The notes beneath the pieces are model-generated. The model was not told the origin of the DNA. It searched no databases and saw only the letters and a program-made list of their open reading frames with translations. From the NCBI GenBank assembly GCA_023443865.1, contig JAEZST010000022.1:806001-870000 (forward strand): a DNA stretch of 64,000 nucleotides, written 5' to 3'. Shown piece after piece: positions 43,509 through 52,360 of this stretch; position 1 is the first letter of the stretch; each line of letters opens with the position of its first letter. The translations under genes were made by a program, and so were the position numbers. The DNA comes from Spirochaetota bacterium (GTDB taxonomy: Bacteria; Spirochaetota; Spirochaetia; Treponematales; Treponemataceae).

Positions 43509-44307
43509 CCGGGCCCAGGCCCTCTACTCGGTAATACAACCCATACTCGACGTGGGGACCCTCGCGGTGCTCCTGTACGTCGTTTACGGTATTCTCGTAA
43601 AAACGCAGGCGATTCAGCTCATAAAGGGCGCCATATCGCTCCTGCTCATCTACGCGGTCGCCTTCGTCCTCAGGCTCAACACCCTCCTGTGGCTACTGAA
43701 CGTATTGGCTCCCGGGCTCTTAATCGGCGTGGCGATCGTGTTCCAGCCGGAGCTCCGCAAGATATTTCTCCGGATAGGCCAAAGCGACTGGCTCCGGATG
43801 GGGAAGCGGTCCAAGCATTCCCATCTCGATTCGGTCCTTACCGCGGCCGAGATCCTTTCGCACCGAAAGCGGGGCATGCTCGCGGTTTTTACCCGGAGAA
43901 ACAACCTTCGCGACATATCGGACACCGGTACCAGGCTGAACGCGGAGCTTTCTTCGAGCCTTATCGTGACGGTTTTCGGCCACGATACGCCGCTTCACGA
44001 CGGGGCCGTGGTCATTCAGGGCGGGCGCATCGTTTCGGCTGGCTGTTTCCTGCCCCTTTCCGAGCAGCAGGATATCCGGAAGACCTTCGGCACCCGCCAT
44101 CGCGCCGCGCTCGGCCTTTCGGAAGAAACCGACGCGGTAATAATGATCGTGTCAGAAGAGACCGGGGCGATGAGCCTCGCGTACGATTCGAAACTGTATT
44201 ACGACCTCACGTCGGCGGAGGTGACGAAGCAGCTGGAATCGCTGCTCGATCTCGGCCAGGAATCGGGGGGAGAGGAGTCCGGCCATGAAAGCGCCGAGTT
44301 TGGTTGA
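43495..44307 (+). CDS. cdaA: Diadenylate cyclase CdaA (c-di-AMP synthase)
   Basis: Makes cyclic di-AMP from two ATP. Three N-terminal membrane helices (about 15-85) are followed by the DisA_N/DAC domain with the catalytic DGA (TPLHDGAVVIQGG) and RHR (TRHRAALG) motifs. An acidic Gly/Glu tail ends the protein. 270 residues. It overlaps both folP and the YbbR gene. The partner glmM often found with cdaA-cdaR is absent. Confidence 0.95.
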   Translation: MDMLSRAQALYSVIQPILDVGTLAVLLYVVYGILVKTQAIQLIKGAISLLLIYAVAFVLRLNTLLWLLNVLAPGLLIGVAIVFQPELRKIFLRIGQSDWLRMGKRSKHSHLDSVLTAAEILSHRKRGMLAVFTRRNNLRDISDTGTRLNAELSSSLIVTVFGHDTPLHDGAVVIQGGRIVSAGCFLPLSEQQDIRKTFGTRHRAALGLSEETDAVIMIVSEETGAMSLAYDSKLYYDLTSAEVTKQLESLLDLGQESGGEESGHESAEFG

Positions 44308-45232
44308 GCGGGCGCTCGTGGACTGGCCGGCGAAGATCGTCTGCCTGGTCCTGGCGCTGCTGCTTTTTCTGTTTTACCGCATGAGTACCCTCGACCAGCG
44401 ATACTTTTCCGTGCCGCTCGCGGTGGAATCGAACGCGAATTTCGCCCCCGCCTCAACCTACCCGAAAATGGTGAAAATCAGGTTGCGCGGCGAGACGGAC
44501 AGTATCTACCCGATTCTCGAAAGCGATATTACCGCCTCTGTCGACCTTGCCCGTTTCGACGCGGAGGGCGAGGTCAGGGTACCCATTCGCGCCCACCTGT
44601 CCGGTACCGCCCTCGGCATCGATCCCCTGGAAGTTACCGTAGACCCGCCGGAAATCAAGGTGAGGCTGGAACACCGAATCAGCAAAAAAGTGCCGGTCAA
44701 TCCCGACTTTCGCGGATTCCCGGAAACCGGCTTCGAGCTGACCGGCTATACCGTCAATCCGTCCACGGCAGATATTTCGGGCCCCCGTTCCGCGGTTTCT
44801 AAAATCGCCACCGTGACCACCGACGCGGTGGACCTTTCGGGGCGCAGCGCGAATTTCTCCGGCACGACGCTTTTACTGAACGCGAATCCCCTGGTGGAGC
44901 TCGCGGGCGGGGAACGGGTCGAATATAACGTGGCGATAGAGCCCACGACGTACGTGCGGTCCTTCTCCGATATTCCCATATTAATGAGCGGACTGGATTC
45001 CCGTTTCGAGCCCGTGGGGGAATTGCCCTCCGGAACGTTGCGCCTTCGGGGGACCAATAGCGAGCTTTCCGCCTACGTATTGCCCTTCGATATCCTGTCC
45101 GTCAACTGCGTCAACGTGAATCAAGGCGGCGTGTACAGCCTGCCGGTGCAGGTTTCCGCTTCCGACTCCTTCGACGTGGTGGAAAGCTCCCCGACGGAAA
45201 TACAGATTACCTTCAGGGAGGCTGTGCCATGA
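44285..45232 (+). CDS. cdaR: YbbR-domain protein CdaR
   Basis: 315 residues: one N-terminal membrane helix (AKIVCLVLALLLFLFY), then extracytoplasmic YbbR repeats (about 35-315), visible as alternating VPLAVES, ISKKVPVNPDFRG and IPILMS blocks. CdaR-type proteins bind CdaA and modulate c-di-AMP synthesis. The start lies 23 bases inside cdaA, indicating tight coupling. It overlaps acpS by ATGA. Confidence 0.88.
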   Translation: MKAPSLVERALVDWPAKIVCLVLALLLFLFYRMSTLDQRYFSVPLAVESNANFAPASTYPKMVKIRLRGETDSIYPILESDITASVDLARFDAEGEVRVPIRAHLSGTALGIDPLEVTVDPPEIKVRLEHRISKKVPVNPDFRGFPETGFELTGYTVNPSTADISGPRSAVSKIATVTTDAVDLSGRSANFSGTTLLLNANPLVELAGGERVEYNVAIEPTTYVRSFSDIPILMSGLDSRFEPVGELPSGTLRLRGTNSELSAYVLPFDILSVNCVNVNQGGVYSLPVQVSASDSFDVVESSPTEIQITFREAVP

Positions 45233-45624
45233 TCGTGGGTATCGGTCTCGACGTGGTTCACGTGAACCGGCTGGAGCATTGGAAAAAAACGCCGGCCCTC
45301 CTGGCGCGTTTCTTCCATCCCGACGAGCTGTCCGCTGCCATGAGCCGGGGCAATTCGGCCATTTTGTCCCTCGCCGCGCGCTTCGCCGCGAAGGAGGCCT
45401 TCGGCAAGGCGGTGGGGACGGGGCTTTCCGGCATTACGCTCAAGAATATCATGGTCGTTAACAATCATAACGGCAAGCCCTGCATGTACCTGTTCGGAAA
45501 CGCGCTCGAGGCCTTCGAGCGCGTGGGCGGCAGGACAATCCACCTGAGCCTGACCCATGAGCGGGATAACGCCCTCGCCATGGTGGTCATAGAAGGAGAC
45601 CCCGTTGAGCCCGATCATCAATAA
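45229..45624 (+). CDS. acpS: Holo-[acyl-carrier-protein] synthase AcpS
   Basis: Transfers 4'-phosphopantetheine from CoA to ACP. The N-terminal IVGIGLDVVHVNRLE carries the Mg-binding Asp, and SLAARFAAKEAFGKAVGTG is the second signature. 131 residues. Its ATG overlaps the cdaR stop; its own 3' end overlaps the next gene by 20 bases. Confidence 0.93.
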   Translation: MIVGIGLDVVHVNRLEHWKKTPALLARFFHPDELSAAMSRGNSAILSLAARFAAKEAFGKAVGTGLSGITLKNIMVVNNHNGKPCMYLFGNALEAFERVGGRTIHLSLTHERDNALAMVVIEGDPVEPDHQ

Positions 45625-46483
45625 GGCCGATAATCAGCCCGCCCTCACCTTCTATTCGAAGGATCAAATCGAGTGCCCGATCTGCTCTACCAAGTTCAAG
45701 CGCGAAGAGCTCAAATCGGGCGGGGGCCGCCTCATAGCGGGCTCGCTCACCGACGAGCTGCGCCGGCTGTACGAGCCCTCCACGAAATTCGGCGAGATCT
45801 TTCCCCAGGTATATTCCATGACCGTCTGCCCCAAATGCCATTACGCGGCCTTCCAGCAGGACTTTTGCGTATTGGACAAGGAGAGCCTTGAACGGATATA
45901 CGAGCACATGCAGGACCGGTACAACTCGGTTCGCCGGCTTTTCGCCAAAATCGATTTCTCCTCGGCCCGTACCCTGAGCGACGGCGCCGCATCGTATTAC
46001 ATGGCGATCATGTGCTACGAGCTCGTGGACGCGAAATACTCGCCGACAATCAAGCAGGGCGTGTGCGCCCTCAGGGCGGCGTGGCTTTTCGGCGAGTTGG
46101 GGAAGAAGTATCCCGAGGAGAATTACGCATACGCCTCGAACCTGTTTTACCGGAAGGCGCTGTTTTTTTACCGACGGGCCATAGAGCTTGAGTCGAACGG
46201 AAAGGAAATGATCGCCAACCTTAAATCCTTCGGGCCCGACGTAGACAAGAATTACGGGTACGACGGCGTACTGTATCTGGCCGCGCTTTTGGAATACAAA
46301 TACGGCGCCCGGGGCGACCCCCACAAACGCTACGAACTGCTTACCCAGCAGCGTCGGTCCCTGTCGAAGATGTTCGGCCTCGGGAAGTCCAGCAAGAACA
46401 AGCCCGGCCCGCTTTTGGAACACGCGCGCGCCTTGTACGATAACCTGGTCGAGGAATTGAACGGCGAGGAAGACGACGAGTAA
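45605..46483 (+). CDS. DUF2225 protein with zinc-ribbon-like cysteines
   Basis: 292 residues with a TTG start, supported by AAGGAG 6 bases upstream. Two Cys pairs, CPIC near residue 25 and CPKC near 76, suggest a metal knuckle. The rest is helical and TPR-like (YASNLFYRKALFFYRRAIELE) with a charged C-terminus. The family function is unknown. It is embedded in the dxs-truA operon and ends one base before truA. Confidence 0.75.
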   Translation: MSPIINKADNQPALTFYSKDQIECPICSTKFKREELKSGGGRLIAGSLTDELRRLYEPSTKFGEIFPQVYSMTVCPKCHYAAFQQDFCVLDKESLERIYEHMQDRYNSVRRLFAKIDFSSARTLSDGAASYYMAIMCYELVDAKYSPTIKQGVCALRAAWLFGELGKKYPEENYAYASNLFYRKALFFYRRAIELESNGKEMIANLKSFGPDVDKNYGYDGVLYLAALLEYKYGARGDPHKRYELLTQQRRSLSKMFGLGKSSKNKPGPLLEHARALYDNLVEELNGEEDDE

Positions 46484-46484
46484 A

Positions 46485-47246
46485 ATGCCCGAGCCGAGAA
46501 ATATCAAGCTGCGCATCTCCTACGACGGTACCCGTTTCCTTGGCTGGCAGCGCCAAAGCGGCAAGGGCGCCGGGAACGGCCGGACCGTGCAGGAAGAGAT
46601 AGAGAAGGCCCTCGCCAGGATGCACGGCCACGAGGTCGGCCTTATCGGGTCGGGAAGGACCGATTCGGGAGTGCACGCCGCGGGTCAGGCGGCGAATTTT
46701 CTCAGCGATATCGAGCGGATCCCCGCGGAACGGTTCGTGAACGCCCTCAATTCCCTGCTCCCCAAAGACGTGCGCATTCTCGATTCCCGGGAAGCGCCCG
46801 CCTCGTTTCACGCCCGCTTCGACGCGAGGGCCCGGACCTATCGCTATTTCCTCTATTGCGGCGCGCATCCCCTGGCGCACGAAATGCCCTATATTTGGCA
46901 CCTTAACCGGTGGCCCGACGTCGCGCGGCTGAACCGCATGGCCTCGTACCTCGCCGGCGAGATCGACTGCACGACCTTTACCGCCGCGGGCGACCAAAGC
47001 CAGTCACGCTCTCGATACCTTTATGGCGCCCATTTTTTCCCCGAAGGGGAGCGCTTGGTATTCGAGATATCCGCCAACGCCTTTTTATGGAAGATGGTAC
47101 GCTCCATAACCGGAACCCTCATAGACCTCGAGTCCCGGGGAGCCGATCCGGCCGAATTCGGGAAAATACTCGCCTCGAGGGAAAGAAAGAACGCGGGGCC
47201 GACCGCCCCGGGGCAGGGGCTTTTCCTGTGGGACGTCAGGTATTGA
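46485..47246 (+). CDS. truA: tRNA pseudouridine(38-40) synthase TruA
   Basis: 253 residues. Isomerises uridines 38-40 of the tRNA anticodon stem. The catalytic Asp is in GSGRTDSGVHA, with the N-terminal KLRISYDGTRFLGWQRQ and NAFLWKMVRSITGTL near the end. It closes the operon; its stop codon directly abuts the stop of convergent priA with no visible terminator. Confidence 0.95.
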   Translation: MPEPRNIKLRISYDGTRFLGWQRQSGKGAGNGRTVQEEIEKALARMHGHEVGLIGSGRTDSGVHAAGQAANFLSDIERIPAERFVNALNSLLPKDVRILDSREAPASFHARFDARARTYRYFLYCGAHPLAHEMPYIWHLNRWPDVARLNRMASYLAGEIDCTTFTAAGDQSQSRSRYLYGAHFFPEGERLVFEISANAFLWKMVRSITGTLIDLESRGADPAEFGKILASRERKNAGPTAPGQGLFLWDVRY

Positions 47247-49214
47247 TCATAAAAGGTGCACCGGGTCCACGTCCACCTCGATATGAAGGCGGGCGGGGGG
47301 CCGATAATCCGAGAGAAAGCTTCTGACCGCCCGCGTAAGGGGCGGGATCGACTCTCCCCGAAGGATTATTTGATGCCGCGCGTTCCCGGCCAAGAGGGAA
47401 ATCGGGCATTCCGAGGGACCCAGGATTTCGGCTTCCTTCGGGATGAGCGCGGCCAAAATGGATGCGGCCCCCTCGGCGCCCGACTCCGCCACCTTGGCGT
47501 CCTTGCTGCGAAAGACCAGGCGAATCAATCTCGCGAAGGGAGGAAACCCGAGTTCCTTGCGCTGCGCGAGCTCCCATTCATAGAAACCCTCGATATCGCC
47601 GCGGCTGGCGAAAGCGATGGCCGGGTTATTCGGGCTCCAGGTTTGGACGATGACCCTGCCATCGGGAAAGAAGCGTCCCGCCCGGCCGGCTACCTGCACG
47701 ATCAGGGCGAAGGTTCTCTCGGCGGCGCGAAAGTCGGGCATGTGCAGCCCCGTGTCCGCGAGCGCGATGCCCACCAGCCGAACTCCCGGAAAGTTCAAGC
47801 CCTTGGCGACCATTTGGGTTCCCAGGAGAATGTCGGTCTTTCCGTCCCTGAATTCCTCCAGGGCAGCCTTTAAATCGTCGCTTTTCTTGAGGGTATCGGT
47901 ATCGATCCGGCGAACGCGCGTTCCCGGGAAGGTTCTGCGCACCTCTTCCTCGATGAACTCCGTGCCGAATCCCGCGTAACCCACGTCGAGGGACCCGCAG
48001 GAAGGGCATTGGGTAGGCGGCTGGACCTGCCAGCCGCAGTAATGGCATTTCATGTAGCCCTGCGCCCGGTGCCAGGTAACGGGAACGGAGCAATTCCTGC
48101 ACAGGAGTTCATGGCCGCAGGTGGCGCAGCGAAAATAGTGGCTGAAGCCGCGGCGGTTCAGGAAGATGATCGATTGCCTGCCGGCCCCGTGGGCCTCGCG
48201 GATTTCCTTAACCAGTTCGTCCGACAGGGCGCCCGTTCCCGAACCCACGCTCACGACCCTGATCTCCGGCGGGGCCCCGCCGGAAAGCCGCTTGGTCAGG
48301 GGATACATGGCGATCGCGCCCTGCTTGATCTGATGCCACGCTTCCAGCGAGGGGGTGGCGCTTCCCATAACCAGACGGGCCCCGGTTTCCGCGCAGCGCC
48401 TCATGGCGACCTGCCGCGCGTGATAGCGGGGCGAGTTGCCCGATTTATAGGAACCGTCGTGCTCTTCGTCGATTATGACGAGGCCCAGGTCGGCGATGGG
48501 CGCGAAAATCGCGCTTCGCGCGCCGACCACCACCCGCGCTTCCCCGCGCCGGAGCCGCATCCATTCGGCGAGCTTCCGGCTCCCGGTGAGGCCGGAATGG
48601 AGCACCGCGGCGCGGTTTCCGAATCGGGCCGTTACCGCATCGATAACCTGATGGGTGAGGGCGATTTCGGGCACGAGATAGATAACGCCCTTTCCCGCCG
48701 CGAGGGTCGCCTCGGCGGCCTGCAAGAAGACCTCGGTCTTGCCGGATCCGGTAACGCCGTATAAATACGCCGTCCCGTCGCCGGATAAAATGCCAGAGAT
48801 CGCCACCCGCTGCTCAGGGGATAGCTCCATGGCGGCGGGAGCCACCGATACGTCGTCGATATCGCTGCCCAGGGGCGCGCTTTCCCTTTTTCCCGAAGGC
48901 AGCATGGTCGATAGGGCCTCTCCCTCGGAACAAAGGTAAAAGAGCGACATCCAGCGGGCCAGGTTGACCTGTTCGCTCCCGTAGAGGGGTTCCTTGTCCA
49001 CGACGCGGAGCACGTCCTTAATTTCCCCTTCGGGTACGGGAAAGAGCGCGGGCAGGCAGTCGCGAACGCCGGTAACGAAGCCGATCAGCGTCCGGGAACC
49101 GAAGCGTACCTCCACCCGCTTCCCCGCGAGGTCTTGGTCGGGAAGGGGATTCTTATAGGTAAAGGTACGGAATACGGGTACGTTGAGGACTACGTCGAGC
49201 CAGCGGCCGCCCAT
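47247..49214 (-). CDS. priA: Primosomal protein N' (replication-restart helicase PriA)
   Basis: 655 residues. An N-terminal 3'-DNA-binding domain (RWLDVVLNVPVFRTFTY) precedes a superfamily 2 helicase core with YGVTGSGKTEVFLQA, VPEIALTHQ, IIDEEHD and GSATPSLEAW. A zinc region of eight Cys (CATCGHELLCRNC and CHYCGW ... CPSCGS) follows. It restarts stalled forks. The start at 49214 gives the standard N-terminus and lies 2 bases after the upstream stop; the frame is open further upstream inside the glycosylase gene. Slightly shorter than E. coli PriA. Confidence 0.93.
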   Translation of the reverse strand: MGGRWLDVVLNVPVFRTFTYKNPLPDQDLAGKRVEVRFGSRTLIGFVTGVRDCLPALFPVPEGEIKDVLRVVDKEPLYGSEQVNLARWMSLFYLCSEGEALSTMLPSGKRESAPLGSDIDDVSVAPAAMELSPEQRVAISGILSGDGTAYLYGVTGSGKTEVFLQAAEATLAAGKGVIYLVPEIALTHQVIDAVTARFGNRAAVLHSGLTGSRKLAEWMRLRRGEARVVVGARSAIFAPIADLGLVIIDEEHDGSYKSGNSPRYHARQVAMRRCAETGARLVMGSATPSLEAWHQIKQGAIAMYPLTKRLSGGAPPEIRVVSVGSGTGALSDELVKEIREAHGAGRQSIIFLNRRGFSHYFRCATCGHELLCRNCSVPVTWHRAQGYMKCHYCGWQVQPPTQCPSCGSLDVGYAGFGTEFIEEEVRRTFPGTRVRRIDTDTLKKSDDLKAALEEFRDGKTDILLGTQMVAKGLNFPGVRLVGIALADTGLHMPDFRAAERTFALIVQVAGRAGRFFPDGRVIVQTWSPNNPAIAFASRGDIEGFYEWELAQRKELGFPPFARLIRLVFRSKDAKVAESGAEGAASILAALIPKEAEILGPSECPISLLAGNARHQIILRGESIPPLTRAVRSFLSDYRPPARLHIEVDVDPVHLL

Positions 49215-49216
49215 GG

Positions 49217-49906
49217 TCACCGTCCGTCGAGCAGTTCGTCGAGGCGGGCGCGGAATTCCTTTAAGTCTTCCCAGGCCGGTCGTTTCAGCGCTTCGTCGCG
49301 CAGGAGCGCGCTGGGATGGTAGGTGGGCAGCACCGGAATCCCCCGGTAATCGCGCCAAGAGCCCCTGAGCCGGTTAATGCCTTCGGACGTTCCGAGAAGG
49401 TTTTGCGCCGCGGTCCTTCCCAGGGCGAGAATGGCCCGGGGGCGTACCAGCGCGATCTGGGACTCAAGAAAGCGACGGCACGCCGCGGCCTCCTCGGGCG
49501 CGGGTTCGCGGTTTTCCGGCGGCCGGCACTTGACGATATTCGCGATGTAGCAATTTTCCGCGCGGGAAAGCCCGATCGCGGAAAGCATTTTGTCCAAGAG
49601 CTGCCCGGCCCGGCCCACGAAGGGACGGCCAGTCGCGTCTTCATCCGCGCCGGGGCCCTCGCCGATCACCATGACCGGAACCCTCCGTCCGTCCGCGGGG
49701 CCCTCGCCCGGAACGGCGTTGAGCCGCCCTTCCGCCAGGGCGCAGGAAACGCAGGCGCGTACGGCCTCTCCGAGGTCCGCGAGATCGGTGAATCCCGCGA
49801 TGTCGTCGACGAAGGAGGGCCGCGGGGCGGCAACGCGGAATCCGTCGATCGAACCCTCCGCGAGGGCGAGTAATTCATGGAGTATGCTCTTCTCCGATGC
49901 GGTCAT
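49217..49906 (-). CDS. Type-4 uracil-DNA glycosylase (Fe-S)
   Basis: 229 residues. Family-4 UDG: IGEGPGADEDATGRPFVGRAGQLLD is the uracil-recognition block (given here in parts GEGPGADEDATG and PFVGRAGQLLD), and YHPSALLR is the C-terminal motif. Four Cys (C52 and C55 in ACVSC, one in KCRPPENREP and one in AACRRFL) would hold a [4Fe-4S] cluster. It removes uracil from DNA. The ATG at 49906 has TATATT (minus, 49920-49915) 8 bases upstream and no ribosome site; an alternative ATG at 49936 precedes that box. Co-transcribed with priA. Confidence 0.9.
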   Translation of the reverse strand: MTASEKSILHELLALAEGSIDGFRVAAPRPSFVDDIAGFTDLADLGEAVRACVSCALAEGRLNAVPGEGPADGRRVPVMVIGEGPGADEDATGRPFVGRAGQLLDKMLSAIGLSRAENCYIANIVKCRPPENREPAPEEAAACRRFLESQIALVRPRAILALGRTAAQNLLGTSEGINRLRGSWRDYRGIPVLPTYHPSALLRDEALKRPAWEDLKEFRARLDELLDGR

Positions 49907-49914
49907 GGCTGTAG

Positions 49915-49920
49915 AATATA
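49915..49920 (-). promoter_or_regulatory. -10 element for leaderless glycosylase-priA transcript
   Basis: TATATT read on minus, 8 bases before the ATG at 49906. It is divergent from the TATACT box at 49952. Confidence 0.5.
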
Positions 49921-49951
49921 ACAGGTATTCCATCATCCTTCAATAACGTGG

Positions 49952-49957
49952 TATACT
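49952..49957 (+). promoter_or_regulatory. -10 element before the mini-ORF and glycosyltransferase
   Basis: TATACT ends 7 bases before the ATG at 49965; no ribosome site between. Confidence 0.5.
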
Positions 49958-49964
49958 GGCCGAA

Positions 49965-49997
49965 ATGACAGCGACGCAATGGGGCTTCTCAAGATGA
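49965..49997 (+). CDS. 10-codon leaderless mini-ORF coupled to the glycosyltransferase
   Basis: ATG at the expected transcription start of the TATACT promoter encodes MTATQWGFSR and stops at TGA 49995-49997. That stop overlaps the ATG of the glycosyltransferase (ATGA at 49994). The main gene lacks a clear ribosome site, so its translation may depend on ribosomes finishing this mini-ORF. The peptide itself has no recognisable role. Confidence 0.4.
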   Translation: MTATQWGFSR

Positions 49998-51205
49998 AAA
50001 TCGTCATGTTTACCGATGCGTACTGGCCTCGGGTCAACGGGGTTACCGTTTCCGTGGAAACCTTTTCCCGGGCCTTGATCAAGGCAGGGCATCAGGTCGT
50101 GATTATCTGCTCGTTCTATCCCGAAAGCCAGGCGATAGAAAGAATGTCGAACCCGGTAATGGACCGCAGGGATAACAAGGACGACCCCGTGGTAATCCGG
50201 GTACCGTCGTATCCGCTTCCCATTTCCAAAGAGGACCGGCTCGCCAAATTCCATAAATGGTTTTGGGTGTCGAAACAGCTGAATGCCTTTGAGCCCGACG
50301 TGATCCACGTGCAAACGGAGTTCATCATCGGCGAATTCGGGTTCTACTACGCGAAACTGCACAATCTCCCGACGGTCTACACGTTTCATACCCTATGGGA
50401 AGACTATATCGCCAACTACATACCGTACGCGCCGGAGTTCCTCCTGCGGTTTATCGCCCGGCGCGTCGTAAAGCATATGGCCCGCCGTGCCGACGCGGTA
50501 ATCGCGCCGACCGAGCAGATCATCGAGGTATTGAGACGGTATAAGGTCAAAAAGCCGGCCTATTTGCTTCCAACCGGAATCGATCCGACGTTATTCACCC
50601 ATACTCCCGAAGAAACGGCCGAATTCCGGCAATCCTTCGAGTCCAAGTATCCCGCGCTGCGGGGTAAACGGATCCTTCTCTTCGCGGGCCGGGTGGGCAA
50701 GGAGAAGAATATCTCTTTTTTGCTCGCGTGCGCGGCCGATATCATGGACCGGGCGCCCGATACGGCCTTGGTAATCGCTGGCAACGGCCCAGACCTGTCC
50801 GGATTCATGGAAGAGGCGGAAAGCCTTGGCATTGCGGAGCGTTGCGTCTTTACCGGCTATCTCGATAGAAAGGACCTCGCCCTTTTGTACGCCGCGGCCG
50901 AGGTATTTACCTTTCCGTCGCTAACGGAAACGCAGGGACTGGTCACGGTGGAGGCGATGCTTTCGGGTACCCCCGTGGTGGCGATCGGCGCGATGGGGAC
51001 GCTTACGGTAATGGGCGGGGATAACGGGGGCTTCATGGTCCGGAACGATCGCCGGGAATTTACCGACCGGGTGATTGATCTGTTGGAAAACCGCGACCTG
51101 CTCGAGCTGAAGTCGGCGGAGGCCATGGAGCACGGCCATCGCTGGACCATCGACCGCATGGCCGACAAGCTTGAAGCGATATATCGGGAAACCCTCGAGC
51201 GATGA
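49994..51205 (+). CDS. GT4 glycosyltransferase, diacylglycerol glucosyltransferase-like
   Basis: 403 residues, GT-B fold. IVMFTDAYWPRVNGVTVSVETF at the N-terminus (split as FTDAYWPRVNGV and TVSVETF) is typical of GT4 enzymes that glycosylate diacylglycerol in Acholeplasma and Borrelia; ETQGLVTVEAMLSGTPVV is the nucleotide-sugar EX7E region. Basic, amphipathic stretches (RFIARRVVKHMARRADAV) fit membrane-surface binding. Lipid acceptor is inferred from family and from the next gene. I prefer the ATG at 49994 (overlapping the mini-ORF stop) over the in-frame ATG at 49979. Confidence 0.8.
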   Translation: MKIVMFTDAYWPRVNGVTVSVETFSRALIKAGHQVVIICSFYPESQAIERMSNPVMDRRDNKDDPVVIRVPSYPLPISKEDRLAKFHKWFWVSKQLNAFEPDVIHVQTEFIIGEFGFYYAKLHNLPTVYTFHTLWEDYIANYIPYAPEFLLRFIARRVVKHMARRADAVIAPTEQIIEVLRRYKVKKPAYLLPTGIDPTLFTHTPEETAEFRQSFESKYPALRGKRILLFAGRVGKEKNISFLLACAADIMDRAPDTALVIAGNGPDLSGFMEEAESLGIAERCVFTGYLDRKDLALLYAAAEVFTFPSLTETQGLVTVEAMLSGTPVVAIGAMGTLTVMGGDNGGFMVRNDRREFTDRVIDLLENRDLLELKSAEAMEHGHRWTIDRMADKLEAIYRETLER

Positions 51206-52335
51206 AGCAAAAAATCGCCTTCCTTTACCTCAACACCGGCGGGGGGCACGTAGCTCCCGCCAGGGCCCTAGCGAGCCGGATCGCAGAGCGCTACGCCGAA
51301 GACAGCGAAACCGTCCTTTTCAACGGATTTGACCGAAGCATGGTCCTTTCCCGTTTCGTGTTTGAGGAAGGGTATAAAATCACTTCCAACTACTTTGAGC
51401 CCGGGTACGTATTGTTTTATCAGCTCACGTCCCTTTCCCACAACATTCGGACGGGCAATTATTTCGTGTCCCTGAAGGGCTTGCCTCGGCTGGTTCGGTT
51501 CCTGCGGGAAGAGGGCATTACCAAGGTCGTGTGCCTCCACGAGGTCCTTATTATCATGGCCCGCCGCGCCATCGACCGGGTCAACCCCGCTATCCGGCTC
51601 ATCACCCTGGTCACCGATCCCTTTACCGCCCATCCGCTGTGGTTTTACGAAAAAAACCTCGATCTGGTGGTCTTTTCGGAAAAACTGAGGAAAGAGGCCA
51701 TTGAACGTCACGGGTTTCCGCCCGAGCGGCTTCACGTGTTCCCCTTCATTTTAAACACGCTCTACGATACGCGCTACGACGGCGGTCAAATCCTCGCCGC
51801 GCGGCGTAAACTCGGCATTCCCGACGGGAAAAAGGTGATTCTCGTGGCCGGGGGAGGCGAGGGACTCCGGGGCGCCGAGCGGATAGTTCGGCATTTCGTA
51901 AAGCTGCGCAGGGACGAGATTCTGGCGGTGGTATGCGGCAGAAACCGGCTTTTACGGCGGCAAACCCGGCATATCGTGGAACGCTCCGGGGCGAAAAACG
52001 TCATGGTTTTTGGGTTCGTCGATTTCATGGCCGACCTTCTCAATATCGCCGACGCGGTAATCACGAAAGGCGGCGCCTCCACGGTTCTCGAGGTTCTGGC
52101 GACCGGTAAACCGATCATTTTTTCTACCTACATTCGCGGTCAGGAGCTCGGAAACGTTCTCTATGCCGTTTATAACGGCGTTGGCTGGTACATAAAAAAG
52201 CCCCGTGATATCCTTGAAAAGGCCTTTACGCTCACCGAGGACGACGCGCTTCGCGGGAGGCTCCGGGATAAAATTGACTCCCTGGGAATCCGGAACGGGC
52301 TTGAGGACATGACCTCGTTCATTCATGAACGGTGA
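51202..52335 (+). CDS. GT28-type glycolipid synthase (MGDG synthase/UgtP-like)
   Basis: 377 residues. The N-terminal half matches the MGDG-synthase domain (FLYLNTGGGHVAPARALA), and the C-terminal half is a GT28 domain with ADAVITKGGASTVLEVLATGKP. This family adds sugar to diacylglycerol or extends glycolipids. It overlaps the GT4 gene by ATGA, so the two probably build a di- or monoglycosyl lipid together (inference). No signal peptide; a peripheral inner-membrane enzyme. Confidence 0.82.
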   Translation: MKQKIAFLYLNTGGGHVAPARALASRIAERYAEDSETVLFNGFDRSMVLSRFVFEEGYKITSNYFEPGYVLFYQLTSLSHNIRTGNYFVSLKGLPRLVRFLREEGITKVVCLHEVLIIMARRAIDRVNPAIRLITLVTDPFTAHPLWFYEKNLDLVVFSEKLRKEAIERHGFPPERLHVFPFILNTLYDTRYDGGQILAARRKLGIPDGKKVILVAGGGEGLRGAERIVRHFVKLRRDEILAVVCGRNRLLRRQTRHIVERSGAKNVMVFGFVDFMADLLNIADAVITKGGASTVLEVLATGKPIIFSTYIRGQELGNVLYAVYNGVGWYIKKPRDILEKAFTLTEDDALRGRLRDKIDSLGIRNGLEDMTSFIHER

Positions 52336-52360
52336 ACCCAACGAAAAGGAGGAGGCTCGC

